Made by a program: the position numbers and the translations under genes
Source of the DNA: Protula sp. h YS-2021
Lineage: Eukaryota > Annelida > Polychaeta > Sabellida > Serpulidae
Assembly (NCBI GenBank): GCA_949752745.1
Contig: OX457029.1
Span: 47,236,228 to 47,300,227 of the forward strand
Direction of reading: 5' to 3'
Length of the DNA stretch: 64,000 nt
In this document: in pieces, positions 54,543 through 64,000 of the stretch
How positions within the stretch are numbered: position 1 is the stretch's first letter
Layout of the letters: each line of letters begins with the position of its first letter
Notes under the pieces: model-generated
What the model was told of the DNA's origin: nothing
Database searches by the model: none
The model's input: only the letters and a program-made list of their open reading frames with translations

Positions 54543-54790
54543 TATCCTGCAGACTGTCAGACACTGACAAGTAAAATTTTCCCAAGGGACACCCTTGAAT
54601 TGAGCGATAATTGACTAAGTAAGTTATGTCAACATAAAATGAGCAAACTTCTCTTCTTATTATGTCTGGTTAGCTCATGATGCTAATGATACTTTAGGAT
54701 TTAAATCATGTCGCATGTATTAACCGGAAGTAAACACTCAATGCCTACGGAAAGCTAAACACTACATCTCGTAACGATACTCCCGAAATA

Positions 54791-57599
54791 GGAATTTCCA
54801 TTTCGGTTAATACTCATAAAAAATTTTAACTTAAAGTCAATATTCATCTTTAAAAATCCATGCATCGATTAGTCAACACAAATGCGCCTCTGTAGCTGGT
54901 TCGAAATTTTTTTAATCCGAGCTGATTGCAGATTTTCTGCAGATTTTGAAAATCCTTCCAATTTTTTGTGTTTGTATATGAACATTGTCTTACCAGCATC
55001 TAATCCTATATTTTGCATGAGGAGATTGTATGCTGCGTAAACGCGTGTGTTGTATTCCGTAAGTGACCAGCGTTTGTTGAACTGCCATTTATTCGGCCCC
55101 CGGAACCAGATTTAAGAAATAATAATTTTCGATTATCCCCCGTCTCTCAGGCATTCAGCTATACCAATTCTTCAGGCGGCACATTCTGATTGCAAAGGTC
55201 GTTAGACTCAATTTCCATGATCACCACATCAATGTCCATGGCTTTAATCCATCCTATTTCACTGTTTAACGCTTCTACGCACGTCCCAGGAATACCGCGA
55301 AACAAAACATTTATATAAATACTTCCTAATTCCAGCTTATAATCCTTCTTTGCGTAGCAAAATTTTTGCATTCGTGACACAAACGAATGCCCTATTATCA
55401 ATCCTGTTAATTTCTTAGTTTCGCCCCTGTCATCATTTTTAATAGCTGAACAAAGTATACGAACGGATCCAACTTTAAAATTAAACTTTTTTTAATATAT
55501 ATTTTCACACAAATAGAAACGCCTTTGTTTTGTTGCCTTTTCATCCGAAGTCTTCCTTGACTAATTTTCAAATGCCAGCTGATCCGAAACGTCATCAAAG
55601 CATACCTTACCAGGGAGGTTTGGCAACAATGTACACGTCACCAGTGACGATGCTCGAGGGGCCAGGAATTAGTACTTATGCAAACAAAGACCGCTGGCCT
55701 TCTTGCCTGAGCAAAAATCATTTACACTGGCCGCTTAAAATTCCATTTTGTGCATACTTGCCAACAACCATTGTTATTTTCAGATGGAACGTTGAATATT
55801 GTACAGTGTTACGACTTTTGAGCGAAAGTTGAGCTCAGCTGTATTGAAAGTGATATCACAGCCTTTAGAAATAAAGGCCTTGTTTCTGTACTTTTTCCGA
55901 AGGTTCTAGGACCTTTGACCTGTACCGGTAATAACTACAACAAACCGCACTCCTATTCCTATCGAATGTATTATCTGCGTTATATGTGTGTGTGTTTAAG
56001 TTACGCTTGACATGCGTCAAGCAGCGTGTTAGAACGGGAACTTTTGTATGGATGAATAAGTTGAAGCGTTTCCTAATAAAAAGAAATCTGCTTTATCACG
56101 ACAGGAAGGAAAACAATTCGCTTGGTGAGTAAGGCCTATTTCTTAAAGACACAGTAAATGCGTATATGAAGCACAAACTGAGAATAACGTATAAACAATG
56201 GAAACAAAAAAAAAACAAAAACAAAAAAAACAAAAAGAGGATATAGTGACGCCACTAGAAAACTACGCTTGGGTGGTGGAAACGCCGATGTATTGTTGCT
56301 AGAGCTGCCAATCTGCCAGTTTGAAAGGAATGGAGTGATAGTGGAATCCAAGCACCAAAACAAATGATCTGATTACATAACATGCCTTAAATAATAATAA
56401 TAAATTGGTTCGCCTTTGGGTTGAAGAAAAATAGGGCTTTTCGGAAACAACTACGCCAAAAAAAATATGACAAGCCCCTGGTTGTACATCTGCTTGATCA
56501 GAGAGAAATATTCGCAGAGACCAGATGCCTCTTCTGGAAATTTCGTGGCATACTCCTCGGGGGGGGGGGGGGGAACATGCTCTGGAACCACTGATTATAA
56601 CTGGTGAGATAGGATTGATTGTAAATTTCGTGCTCTCGGTAATTCCACGTAACTGAAGTGTACTGAAAATATTTTCAAGAGGAAAAGCCGGTATTGCCCC
56701 TTCCTGACGTGTCCGTCAATGTAGCGACACGTTGTCGGCAATCAAGTTGATTGTAGATTCATACAGGCCATGTTAGGAGCTGCCCTTAATGCGAGCGATA
56801 AATTTTAGGCGGAGATGAGCGCGATCCCGTCTTCTTCTTTTGTTTACTATCCTTTTCTAAGAAGAAAAGAAAAAAAAAGGCGTAGAGAAGAGAAAGCGAG
56901 ACAAGTGCTGTCGAGATACAATAGGTCCGGTAAATCTTACAAAGATAAAAACAACAGGTTGGGTGATTACGATGGAAGAAAAAATAAAGAAAAGAAGGAG
57001 AAATTTGAACCAGAGCACAAGATTGCTTTAAATACAGCCAAATTGGTTCGTACATGTATAAATTAACATATGCATATATCTCAAAAGTACATAGTAATTA
57101 CAGAACTAGACCGATTTCGCTATCGAGTAGCGCAATTTTTTCTTGGGAACGTAAAATCACTATCATAAAGGCTTAAAATACTATAGTCCACATTAAGCTT
57201 TGCTAAAAGCAATGTCACCATTTTGACAACTCTTGTGAAATTTCAAAAATTAAAAGAAGCAAAAAGCTTTTAAGCAAAAGAGGTTTTAGACTCGCTATAT
57301 TAGTGAAAGTTGGCAAATCACAAATACAAAATAATAGCATCCTCCCACCTGGGCAGACCATAAAGTTTAATGAAAACTGTAGATGTAGTATCTATTCAAA
57401 ATTTTCAGATGGATGGGCAAACGAGTGACCGGACACTACGATATATTATTATTTTACGTAATTCTTATAACGCGCTTTATATAATTAAATCTCTAAGCGC
57501 TTACAAACATAAATACATAAGCATGAATACACATAGTCCAAAAAAAAAAGATTAAAAAAATGCTTATAAAAACAACAACAGTAAATAGCAACAGTAGTG
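54791..57599. other. Interval between blocks A and B
   Basis: Apart from the SGNH-like fragment (55159-55490) no gene is recognised. Poly-A-rich stretches lie at 56198-56235 and 56860-57000 and a poly-G run at 56559-56573. A lysine-rich frame at 56815-57066 has no family. Confidence 0.4.
55159..55490 (-). pseudogene. SGNH/GDSL-hydrolase-like fragment
   Basis: The minus frame reads IIGHSFVSRMQKF (block I with the nucleophile-type Ser) and later VVIMEIESNDLCNQN (block III, where Gly-x-Asn-Asp is usual; here Ser replaces Gly). The frame is open upstream to ~55480 without an ATG. SGNH domains of this kind accompany some YR (Ngaro) retrotransposons, so it is probably a stray piece of such an element. 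Too short to be a working enzyme. Confidence 0.6.
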
Positions 57600-57848
57600 T
57601 GAAAACGACAGCTCGAAAACAGGAAGTGACGTCATCAAACCCCCTCCCCCTCTTCCGTGCCCTCCTAGGACATACTATGTACCGACCCCCCGACCCCCTA
57701 GGAGGCATAACCCTAAGTCATCTGTCAATCATCATGACGTCATTAGCACGTGACCTGTCAATCATCATTAGTCACGTGACCTGCCAATCATGTGTCATGT
57801 GACCCCAACCGTATATGAGGAATGTTTTCCCGAACATTAGCCTTACGT

Positions 57849-57932
57849 CCCGCGTGGCTCACTTGGTAGAGCAGAGGACTCGTAAGCGGACCCATGGCCT
57901 GAAGGTTGGTGGATCGATCCCGCCTTTGGGCT
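57849..57932 (+). tRNA. tRNA-like module, partner of 53143-53219
   Basis: A box TGGCTCACTTGGTAGAGC, B box GGATCGATCCCGC, with the same CGTAAGCGGACCCATGGCC insert-like middle. Part of block B; probably not a functional tRNA. Confidence 0.45.
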
Positions 57933-58585
57933 TCACTTTCACCTTCTGTCTATCGTACCGTCATATCATGGGGACCCCCCGGAGACCGCCACAGGACATA
58001 GTATGTACCGACCCCCGGGTCCTCCATGTGAGGACTCCCACCATCTGCGTATCATTCGATGGGGACCCCCCCCCCCCGGAGTCCTCCATGTGGGACCCCC
58101 AGGACATGATTCAGCAGTCCTATAAGAGCACAATGTGTGCGAACATGTGTTTCATTCATGCTGTGGCTGCTGTTGGATACACATGGAAAACAAGTGAAAA
58201 CAGTTGCTCTTGCTGTTGTACTGTTGTACTGTTGAACTGTTGTACTGTAGTGCTGTTGTTGGATATTACATGAAGAACAAGTGAAAGATTGGTTGGAATA
58301 CACATAGGAGACGAAGTGAAACATTGGTTATTCTTTGGAAAAAAAGGAGGTGACAGATTGACTGGAATACACAGGGAGACGAATTGGCAAAAGAGTTGTG
58401 GTAAGTGACCTTTTCTTTGGTGACTTTTGTGACTCTGTGACATCATGTGACATTATGTGACATCATGTGACACTATGTGACTATGTGACATCATATGGCT
58501 ACATGACTATGTAAGGACTATGTAATTGCTCTGTGAGCATAATTAGTCTAAAGTATGTATGTCATTATCAGATCGTTCAATAGAC

Positions 58586-58658
58586 CTGCCTCTGTAGCTC
58601 ACTTGGCAGAGCAGAGGACTCGTAAGCAGAAGGTTGGTGTTCGATCCCACCTCGGGGT
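58586..58658 (+). tRNA. tRNA-like module, partner of 52686-52759
   Basis: A box TAGCTCACTTGGCAGAGC, a CTCGTAA loop that would place CGT as anticodon, and B box GTTCGATCCCAC. The anticodon stem does not pair well. Probably tRNA-derived. Confidence 0.45.
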
Positions 58659-58679
58659 AAACTTTTTTTTGTTTTTTTT

Positions 58680-58925
58680 TGTTTACTTTTGTGACTATGT
58701 AACATTATGTAACATTATGTGACTATGTAACATTATGTGACATTATGTGACATCATGTGACTCTGTGACTTTATGTGACTCTGTAACATTATGTAACATT
58801 ATGTGACTCTGTGACATCATGTAACATTATGTGACATTATGTAACATCATATGAAACTATGTAGCACTATGTGACTCTGTGACATTATGTGACTCTGTGA
58901 CATTATGTGACTTTATGACATCATT
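58680..58925 (+). repeat. TGTGACATTA / TGTGACTC array
   Basis: Around twenty 10-12 nt words of this type in ~245 nt; a shorter array lies at 58430-58495 and inverse ones in block A (52590-52660, 52800-52912). Confidence 0.85.
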
Positions 58926-59097
58926 TTTATTAACATAATAGCCATATTTCTATGTCTATTTTCACTGATAAATATTTAGTTAATCATATTTCAATGGTTT
59001 TATTACAATAACTACTCACACATACACACATACACACACACACACACACACACAGCATAGGAATAAGTACATGAAAGGTCTCAGAGTGTGGGAAAAG

Positions 59098-59260
59098 ATC
59101 GATAAATTTCAGAGTGCACTAGTTCAGAGCGTGGGAACGATCGATAAATTTCAGAGTGCATTAGTTCAGAGCGTAGGAACGATCGATAAATTTCAGAGTG
59201 CACTAGTTCAGAGCGTGGGAACGATCAATAAATTTGAGAAGGAATGGGATTTTCTCCACG
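59098..59260 (+). repeat. 42 bp tandem repeat
   Basis: Four units of GATAAATTTCAGAGTGCACT and then AGTTCAGAGCGTGGGAACGA; the frame stays open (IDKFQSALVQSVGT) because 42 is divisible by 3. The inverse unit lies in block A (52378-52460, 53666-53770). Confidence 0.9.
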
Positions 59261-59289
59261 TTAAGTCTAATGTTATATTTTATGTTATA

Positions 59290-59710
59290 GTAGTGGGAAA
59301 ATGGTGCTTCTAAATCAAATTTAACAAATGCAGTTTTGGAAAACATATAATGTATAAAATAAGTTTAAACATTTTAACATACTACTTATTCAAATGTTTT
59401 GAAGTTATAGCAGTAGGAAAATGGTAGTTCTAGATCAACTTTAACAAATTTAGATTTTCATAACATATGATGTATAAAATAAGTTTGAATATTTTAGCAT
59501 ACTACTTATTTGAATGTTCTAAAGTTATAGTAGTAGGAAAATGGTGGTTCTAGACCAACTTTAACAAATTTTGTTTTTAACAACTTATGATGTATAAAAT
59601 AAGTGTGAACATTTTAGCGTGCTACTTATTTGAATGTTCTATAGTTATGGTAGTGTAAAAATGGTGGTTTTCGACCAAATTTAACAAATTTAGTTTTTTT
59701 TGAAAACATA
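59290..59710 (+). repeat. 120 bp tandem repeat, about 3.5 units
   Basis: TGTATAAAATAAGT recurs at 59351, 59471 and 59591, exactly 120 nt apart, each unit also holding ATAGTAGTAGGAAAATGGTG. It directly precedes the Polinton polymerase. Confidence 0.9.
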
Positions 59711-59765
59711 TTATGCCAACAACCTTTCTTAATGCTTTCAGGTATCGTCATAACACAAGCTGAGA

Positions 59766-62251
59766 TGAAAACTGTAGTGAAACGTGCTCGTGACGAGTTT
59801 GCTAGCGCACGTACGGAGCAGAACTTATATCTGCAGTGAAACGTGCATATGAAGAGCATGAGGAAGGAGCAAAGAGACGAAAGATGGAACAAGATGACAT
59901 TTGGCCATACGGTCCAGTTCTCTGTATGGAATGCAATGTGGAATTTCTATCTATGGATGCGTTTGAAGCACATGGATGCACACCAGCTGAGATGAAAAAT
60001 GTGTCTCATGAAGAACATGTTTCAAAGAAACAAAAGACAGGACAAGTAGGGAGAGGTAGAAGGGTTAGTCTTGGTGAAAACTCGCAGGAAAGACGGTTTG
60101 AGTCTGAGGATGGATCGGGTTTACTGCTTGAAATGCGACGTATCAAGGTACATTTGTTGGAGATGTTAAACCATGGAATGAAATGGTACATTGTCGTGCA
60201 TGCGCGCTTCAAGAAACTGACGGCAAATGCTAAAGGTGTTATGGTAGAACAAGTGGATAATGCATTTATCAGCCGTCCAGCATAGACAGCATACAATCCA
60301 GCGGATATTGAGCAGGACTTGCCAGAAGCCTATAAGAATTGTTTACTAAGTTTGACGAACATGAGCGACAAGGTTCTGGCTGGGTGTTGGATAACATACT
60401 ATACATTGAAGTACATACAGCTATGTCAGCGCCACTGGAAGCAAGCAGTTTTATCCCACTACCGAAGAAGGTAAAGAAAACAGAGGGTGTGATAAACATT
60501 AAGAATGATGACAACAAGTGTTTCTTATGGTCTGTATTGGCTTACCTTTACCCTTGTAAGGGCAATCCAAATCGCGTGAATCATTACAAACCATTTGAGA
60601 CGGAATTAAAGATGGAAGGTATGACATTTCCAACCCATTACAGACATTCCAAAGTTTGAAAAGGAGAACGATGTGTCCATTAACGTGTTTGGATAAGAAC
60701 ATGATGTAGTTGTTCCGATAAAAGGCATTACTGCCTCATCAAGAATTTCAGCAGACTTATGGCCTATCGATCAAAACATGATGGTGCAGCTTTTTATTGT
60801 TTCAACTGTCTTCACGGGTTTATCCGACAAGAGCTTTTAGATCAACATCGTGAAGTGTGTGGCAAGCATGCAGCGCAACGTTTATTATTCCCCAAGGAAT
60901 CATTCATCAAGTTTAAGAATGTAGCCAAACAACAGCGAGCACCTTTTGTGATTTCTGCTGACTTTGAATGTTTCACGCAAAAGCATGAAGAAGGAGACAA
61001 GTATCAACATCATCGTCCAAACAGCTTCGCCTATATAGTTGTTAGTCAGTGCGAAACACGTGCACCAGTTGTGTATCGAGGAGATAATGCTGTGAAAGTA
61101 CTTTTAGACCATATGGTGAATGAACGTGATCGTACTGTGCGTGGTTTAGAGCGGCCAAAGGAAATGTGGTGACTCGCGAAGACAAAGAGAATTTCAAGAA
61201 CGCCACTGATTGCTACATTTGTCATGAGCCTCTGGGAGCAGATCGTGTGAGAGATCATGACCATATCAATGGCAAATATCGCCTAGCTCCGCACAGTGAA
61301 TGCAACTTACAATTCCGACTTAGAAAAGATCGGCAGGGGGATAAAGACTCTTTTATCATTCCTGTGTTTTTGCACAATTTGCGAGGCTATGACAGTCATC
61401 TGATCATAGAAGAAATTGAGAAATTCAAAGATGAAACGGTTACAGTCATTCCCAACACCATTGAGAAATATATTGCATTCACCATGAGCAATCTGAAATT
61501 TACAGACAGCTTTCAGTTCATGAGTACCTCTCTACAGAAGTTGGTATCCAACCTTGCAGCATAAGGGAAAGATAACTTCTAGAACATGACCTCTCATATT
61601 CACGATAGTAACCAACAAGATTTGTTGCTGAGAAAGGGAGTGTACCCCTACGATTACGTGGACGAACCATCCAAATTTGCTGAAACGCAGCTACCATCAA
61701 AGGACAAGTTTTGTAGTCAGCTTAGCGAAGAGGAAATTAGTGATAACAATTATGCTCATGCGCAGAAGGTGTGGGATACATTCAACTGTACCACATTCGG
61801 TGAATACCACGAACTGTACCTGAAATCAGATGTGCTGCTGCTAGCTGACGTGTTTAAAAATTTTCGTCAAGTGTGTGTCAACACGTATGAATTGGATCCT
61901 GCCCACTACTATACAGCGCCAGGACTGTCGTGGGATGCTATGTTAAAAGCGACGAAGGTGAAGTTGGAATTGATCAATGACATTGACATGTACCAAATGG
62001 TTGAGCAAGGCATACGTGGAGGAATAGCTGTGATGAAGTATGCGAAAGCAAATAACCCCTACGTAGCAGATGACAATTCTGAGATACCAAACAACTACCT
62101 GATGTACTTCGACGCAAACAACTTGTATGGCTGGGCCATGTCACAAAGCATGCCACAAAGAGGATTTATGTGGGTGAGCGAGCCAGAATCCATCGACTTT
62201 ATGGATATACTGCCACCCAATGCTCTCCTGGTTGTAAAGATGGCGTTGTAA
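59766..62251 (+). pseudogene. Polinton protein-primed DNA polymerase B, decayed and truncated
   Basis: This would replicate a Polinton. Fragments in order: 59836-60285 with a zinc-finger-like CMECNVEFLSMDAFEAHGC; 60339-60659 with INIKNDDNKCFLWSVLAYL; 60741-61172 with a CFNCLHGF finger and exonuclease motif FVISADFECF; 61166-61564 with an HNH/endonuclease-VII-like CYICHEP and DHDHINGKYR, then the second exonuclease motif HNLRGYDSH; 61586-62251 with YLKSDVLLLADVF and the first polymerase motif FDANNLYGWAM. The later polymerase motifs are absent, so the gene is 3'-truncated. At least five frame breaks or stops separate the pieces. It converges on the capsid-like gene 110 nt away. Confidence 0.85.
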
Positions 62252-62360
62252 AGATGTAAAGATGGTCACTGGTCAATGGAAAACACACCTTGAAACAAGT
62301 CTTTTGTCTTGGCGTCATGGGATAGTATGGCTTCTATCTGCTTCGTGTTCATGACTGGTA

Positions 62361-63719
62361 GTCAAATTGAATGCTACGATTGCACTTATTTCAACCATGT
62401 TATCAAATTCAGCCTACACTATAACATTGACTGTATTTTGCAAGACACCAGCAAAATTTATTTCTAGTCGCAAATTCCCATGTTTGATAAGGGCATAATG
62501 ATCATTACCATCATAACAGGTGTTAAGTCAAAAGAAAATAAAGCATAACCTCTAGGCCAATCTTTCCGTTTTATAATGGAACTTTTCTCACCATTCGATC
62601 TATCAGAAGATTTGTAAAGAGTTTCAAAAGCGCCAAGATATTTGCCTCGATTTATGTCAAGCTTGAGAGGTTTGGATAGGACTGGTTCACCATCCGTGTA
62701 AAGTTGCATAAAGTTAAGATGAAAATGATCAAAATTGTATGGATTTCTCAATACTGTTCCAGCAAAGGCTTCATTATGAACCAGTCCAATGACAATACGT
62801 TTTGGTAATTGGCCTAAAAAGATGTTATCTTTCACAAAAGATTGAAATCCAGCTGGAAAAGCTAAAATTTTACATTGTTTTCTAGTAATAATAAACTTAG
62901 CAGGAGTTTTCATCAATGCATCTGCATGCCCTAACTGAATACCTGGACTAACCCTCACTTTGCGAATGGTTAAAACGCATCTCTCACTTCTACTTTAAAA
63001 CCATTATTTGCAACCATTAATACATATTCATCTTTTTGTCTATGTAAACGTAATTTAATACTAATACCATTTGGAAGATAGCAATCTTGCTCAAACAAAT
63101 CTACCCTTAAACCGCCTGTAAGCGTGAACTCACGGCTTAGACGTGTATACAAATAACGATTATGTAAACCATTATTTCCTGCTTGAGCTAGATCAACACC
63201 CTCAACATTTACACGAAAACCTGATACATATCTTTCATGATTAGCTCTTTTCACCTCATGAGTATTCTTTGACCCGGCAGTATCTTTATAGATGAGACGC
63301 ATAGAGCGCTCAGAATGGAGACTTTCTTCCGAGTGATGAATGAGATGAGATATGATACTGGTGTATCCATGTGTACTGTTACTATGTTATACCAATCGAT
63401 CATTTAGAAACAATTCCATATTGGACCATAACCCATTAAACAAATCATTGATACATGATACGTTATCATCTACACCACATGGTGTTCCATCAGCCTTTAC
63501 AATAGCGCATGCAATATGAAGTTTACTATTCTTTAAATCTAGATATTCTTCTGTACTCGCAGGAATATAGAATTCTATTGGAGTGCCCTCTCCAATGGTA
63601 GTCAGTGGTTGATAGTCTACATTATAACTTTTTTCTACAGCAGTTTGCCTTGGTGGTATGCGAAACCATTCTAATGGAGAAAGACTACATTCACAAGAAT
63701 GATTATGAATTAAAGACAT
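62361..63719 (-). pseudogene. Polinton capsid-like protein (F54H12.2-like), broken
   Basis: Three minus frames, 63719-63387, 63302-62970 and 62958-62464, form one protein in order, and a tail region reaches ~62361. The breaks are an in-frame TAA at 63387-63389, a frameshift near 62965, a frameshift near 62505 and another stop near 62415. The start is MSLIHNHSCECS, the middle has LRVDLFEQDCYLPNG, and GYALFSFDLTP lies near the C-terminus. These mark the F54H12.2-like proteins common in Polintons, probably the double-jelly-roll capsid; that fold is my inference. Expected length is ~440-450 residues. An old viral-type gene, not functional. Confidence 0.75.
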
Positions 63720-63721
63720 GT

Positions 63722-64000
63722 TTAAAAAATATCTTTCTTATATTTTGTTGATGTTATCCGTTTAGCTGCCTTTCGCCTTCTGACACGTTGTGCTGGTTGT
63801 GCTCTCTTTTGTCCTCCTAACATATTACCAATCACACGTTGCGCTACTCGGCCTGTAACATCTTTCGCGACATCTTTTACAGCCTTCTTAAGATGTGGTG
63901 CAACGATTTTAGCCCCTGGCTTAAGCAGTGGAATAGCTTTGCGAGCCAGTAATCCCAATATTGAACCAATACCATCTCCATATTGTATTCGCGCTCCTTT
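63722..64000 (-). CDS. Polinton small basic protein, 5' end beyond window
   Basis: The minus frame ends at 63722, 3 nt before the capsid-like start, and is open to the window edge, so at least 92 codons. It has a Gly-rich piece (YGDGIGSILGLLARKA) followed by an amphipathic Lys/Val-rich stretch (KKAVKDVAKDVTGRVAQRV) and a basic tail (RVRRRKAAKRITS). Position before the capsid gene and composition resemble minor core/capsid proteins of Polintons and adenovirus-like elements. The exact role is unknown. Confidence 0.6.
   Translation of the reverse strand, partial: KGARIQYGDGIGSILGLLARKAIPLLKPGAKIVAPHLKKAVKDVAKDVTGRVAQRVIGNMLGGQKRAQPAQRVRRRKAAKRITSTKYKKDIF

Larger units (their letters stand above)
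47893..54790 (-). mobile_element. Degraded DIRS-like retrotransposon, minus strand
   Basis: In minus-strand order it has a gag region (54542-51233, with a duplication and an inserted block), RT (51339-50204), RNase H and MT-like sequence (50031-49194), and tyrosine recombinase (49357-48495). Inverted terminal-type sequences include TGGAAATTCCTTTTTCGGGA at 48221-48240 against its complement near 54775-54794. An 80 nt inverted pair (47893-47978 / 48125-48210) sits beyond the recombinase and could be ITR/ICR-like. It is clearly a different lineage from the 0.7-8.4 kb element. Confidence 0.75.
57600..59265 (+). repeat. Composite repeat block B, inverse of block A
   Basis: Contains, in the order reverse to block A, TGACGTCA sites (57625, 57735), TGACCTGTCAATCATCAT units, a tRNA-like module, C-rich tracts with GGGTCCTCCATGTG, a TGTAATTGCTCTGTGAGCAT stretch, a second tRNA-like module, TGTGACATTA arrays, (CA)n and the 42 bp repeat. 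Confidence 0.8.

Noticed and set aside
56815..57066. Lys/Arg-rich 83-codon frame
   Set aside because: Composition follows a purine-rich stretch; no homologue or splice context recognised.
57815..58273. 152-codon frame through block B
   Set aside because: It runs through a tRNA-like module and C-rich repeats, so openness is accidental.

Overview
The window reads as nuclear DNA of a marine invertebrate, most likely a lophotrochozoan such as a mollusc (an inference, not proven by the sequence). Introns are GT-AG, the background is AT-rich with many microsatellites, and three tyrosine-recombinase (YR) retrotransposons, a Polinton, a Tx1/L1-like LINE and tRNA-derived repeats share 64 kb. There are no bacterial operons or CRISPR arrays.

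Left end (0.7-8.4 kb): a complete-looking GC-rich DIRS retrotransposon with gag, RT/RNase H and tyrosine recombinase in overlapping frames, inverted terminal repeats, and an internal complementary region joining the complements of both ends. 9.8-11.4 kb: a non-coding pogo/Tigger-like element filled with a GATATC/GATCTC array. 11.6-15.5 kb: an inverted-arm repeat whose right arm is a ~138-140 bp satellite carrying nuclear-receptor-type half-sites. 17.4-18.45 kb: a Polinton-type integrase broken by one frameshift. 18.7-19.1 kb: a 65 bp tandem repeat. 20.1-23.6 kb: a broken LINE on the minus strand, itself interrupted by a ~520 bp MITE.

Centre (29.1-40.9 kb): the one recognisable host gene. Ten phase-compatible exons on the plus strand encode a ~382-residue type II membrane glycosyltransferase of the LARGE/B4GAT1 (GT49-like) family. 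Its introns hold a second MITE copy, a tRNA-derived SINE, a (GA)n tract and a GC-rich island.

Right part: 42.1-46.8 kb is a minus-strand, Ngaro-like YR retrotransposon split by a 1.6 kb transposon with long inverted repeats. 47.9-54.8 kb is a second degraded DIRS-like element on the minus strand. Its gag region exists as two ~590 bp direct copies around a 1.5 kb composite repeat (block A). Block A recurs inverted at 57.6-59.3 kb (block B); both carry two tRNA-like modules, TGTGACATTA arrays and G/C-rich tracts. From 59.8 kb to the edge lies a decayed Polinton: a protein-primed DNA polymerase B on the plus strand converging on a capsid-like gene and a small basic protein gene on the minus strand, the latter running off the window.

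Most of the sequence is therefore layered mobile DNA around one spliced host gene. Only the DIRS at the left end looks recently active: its ORFs are open and its terminal repeats nearly identical. Assignments rest on motif recognition by eye, with no database search.
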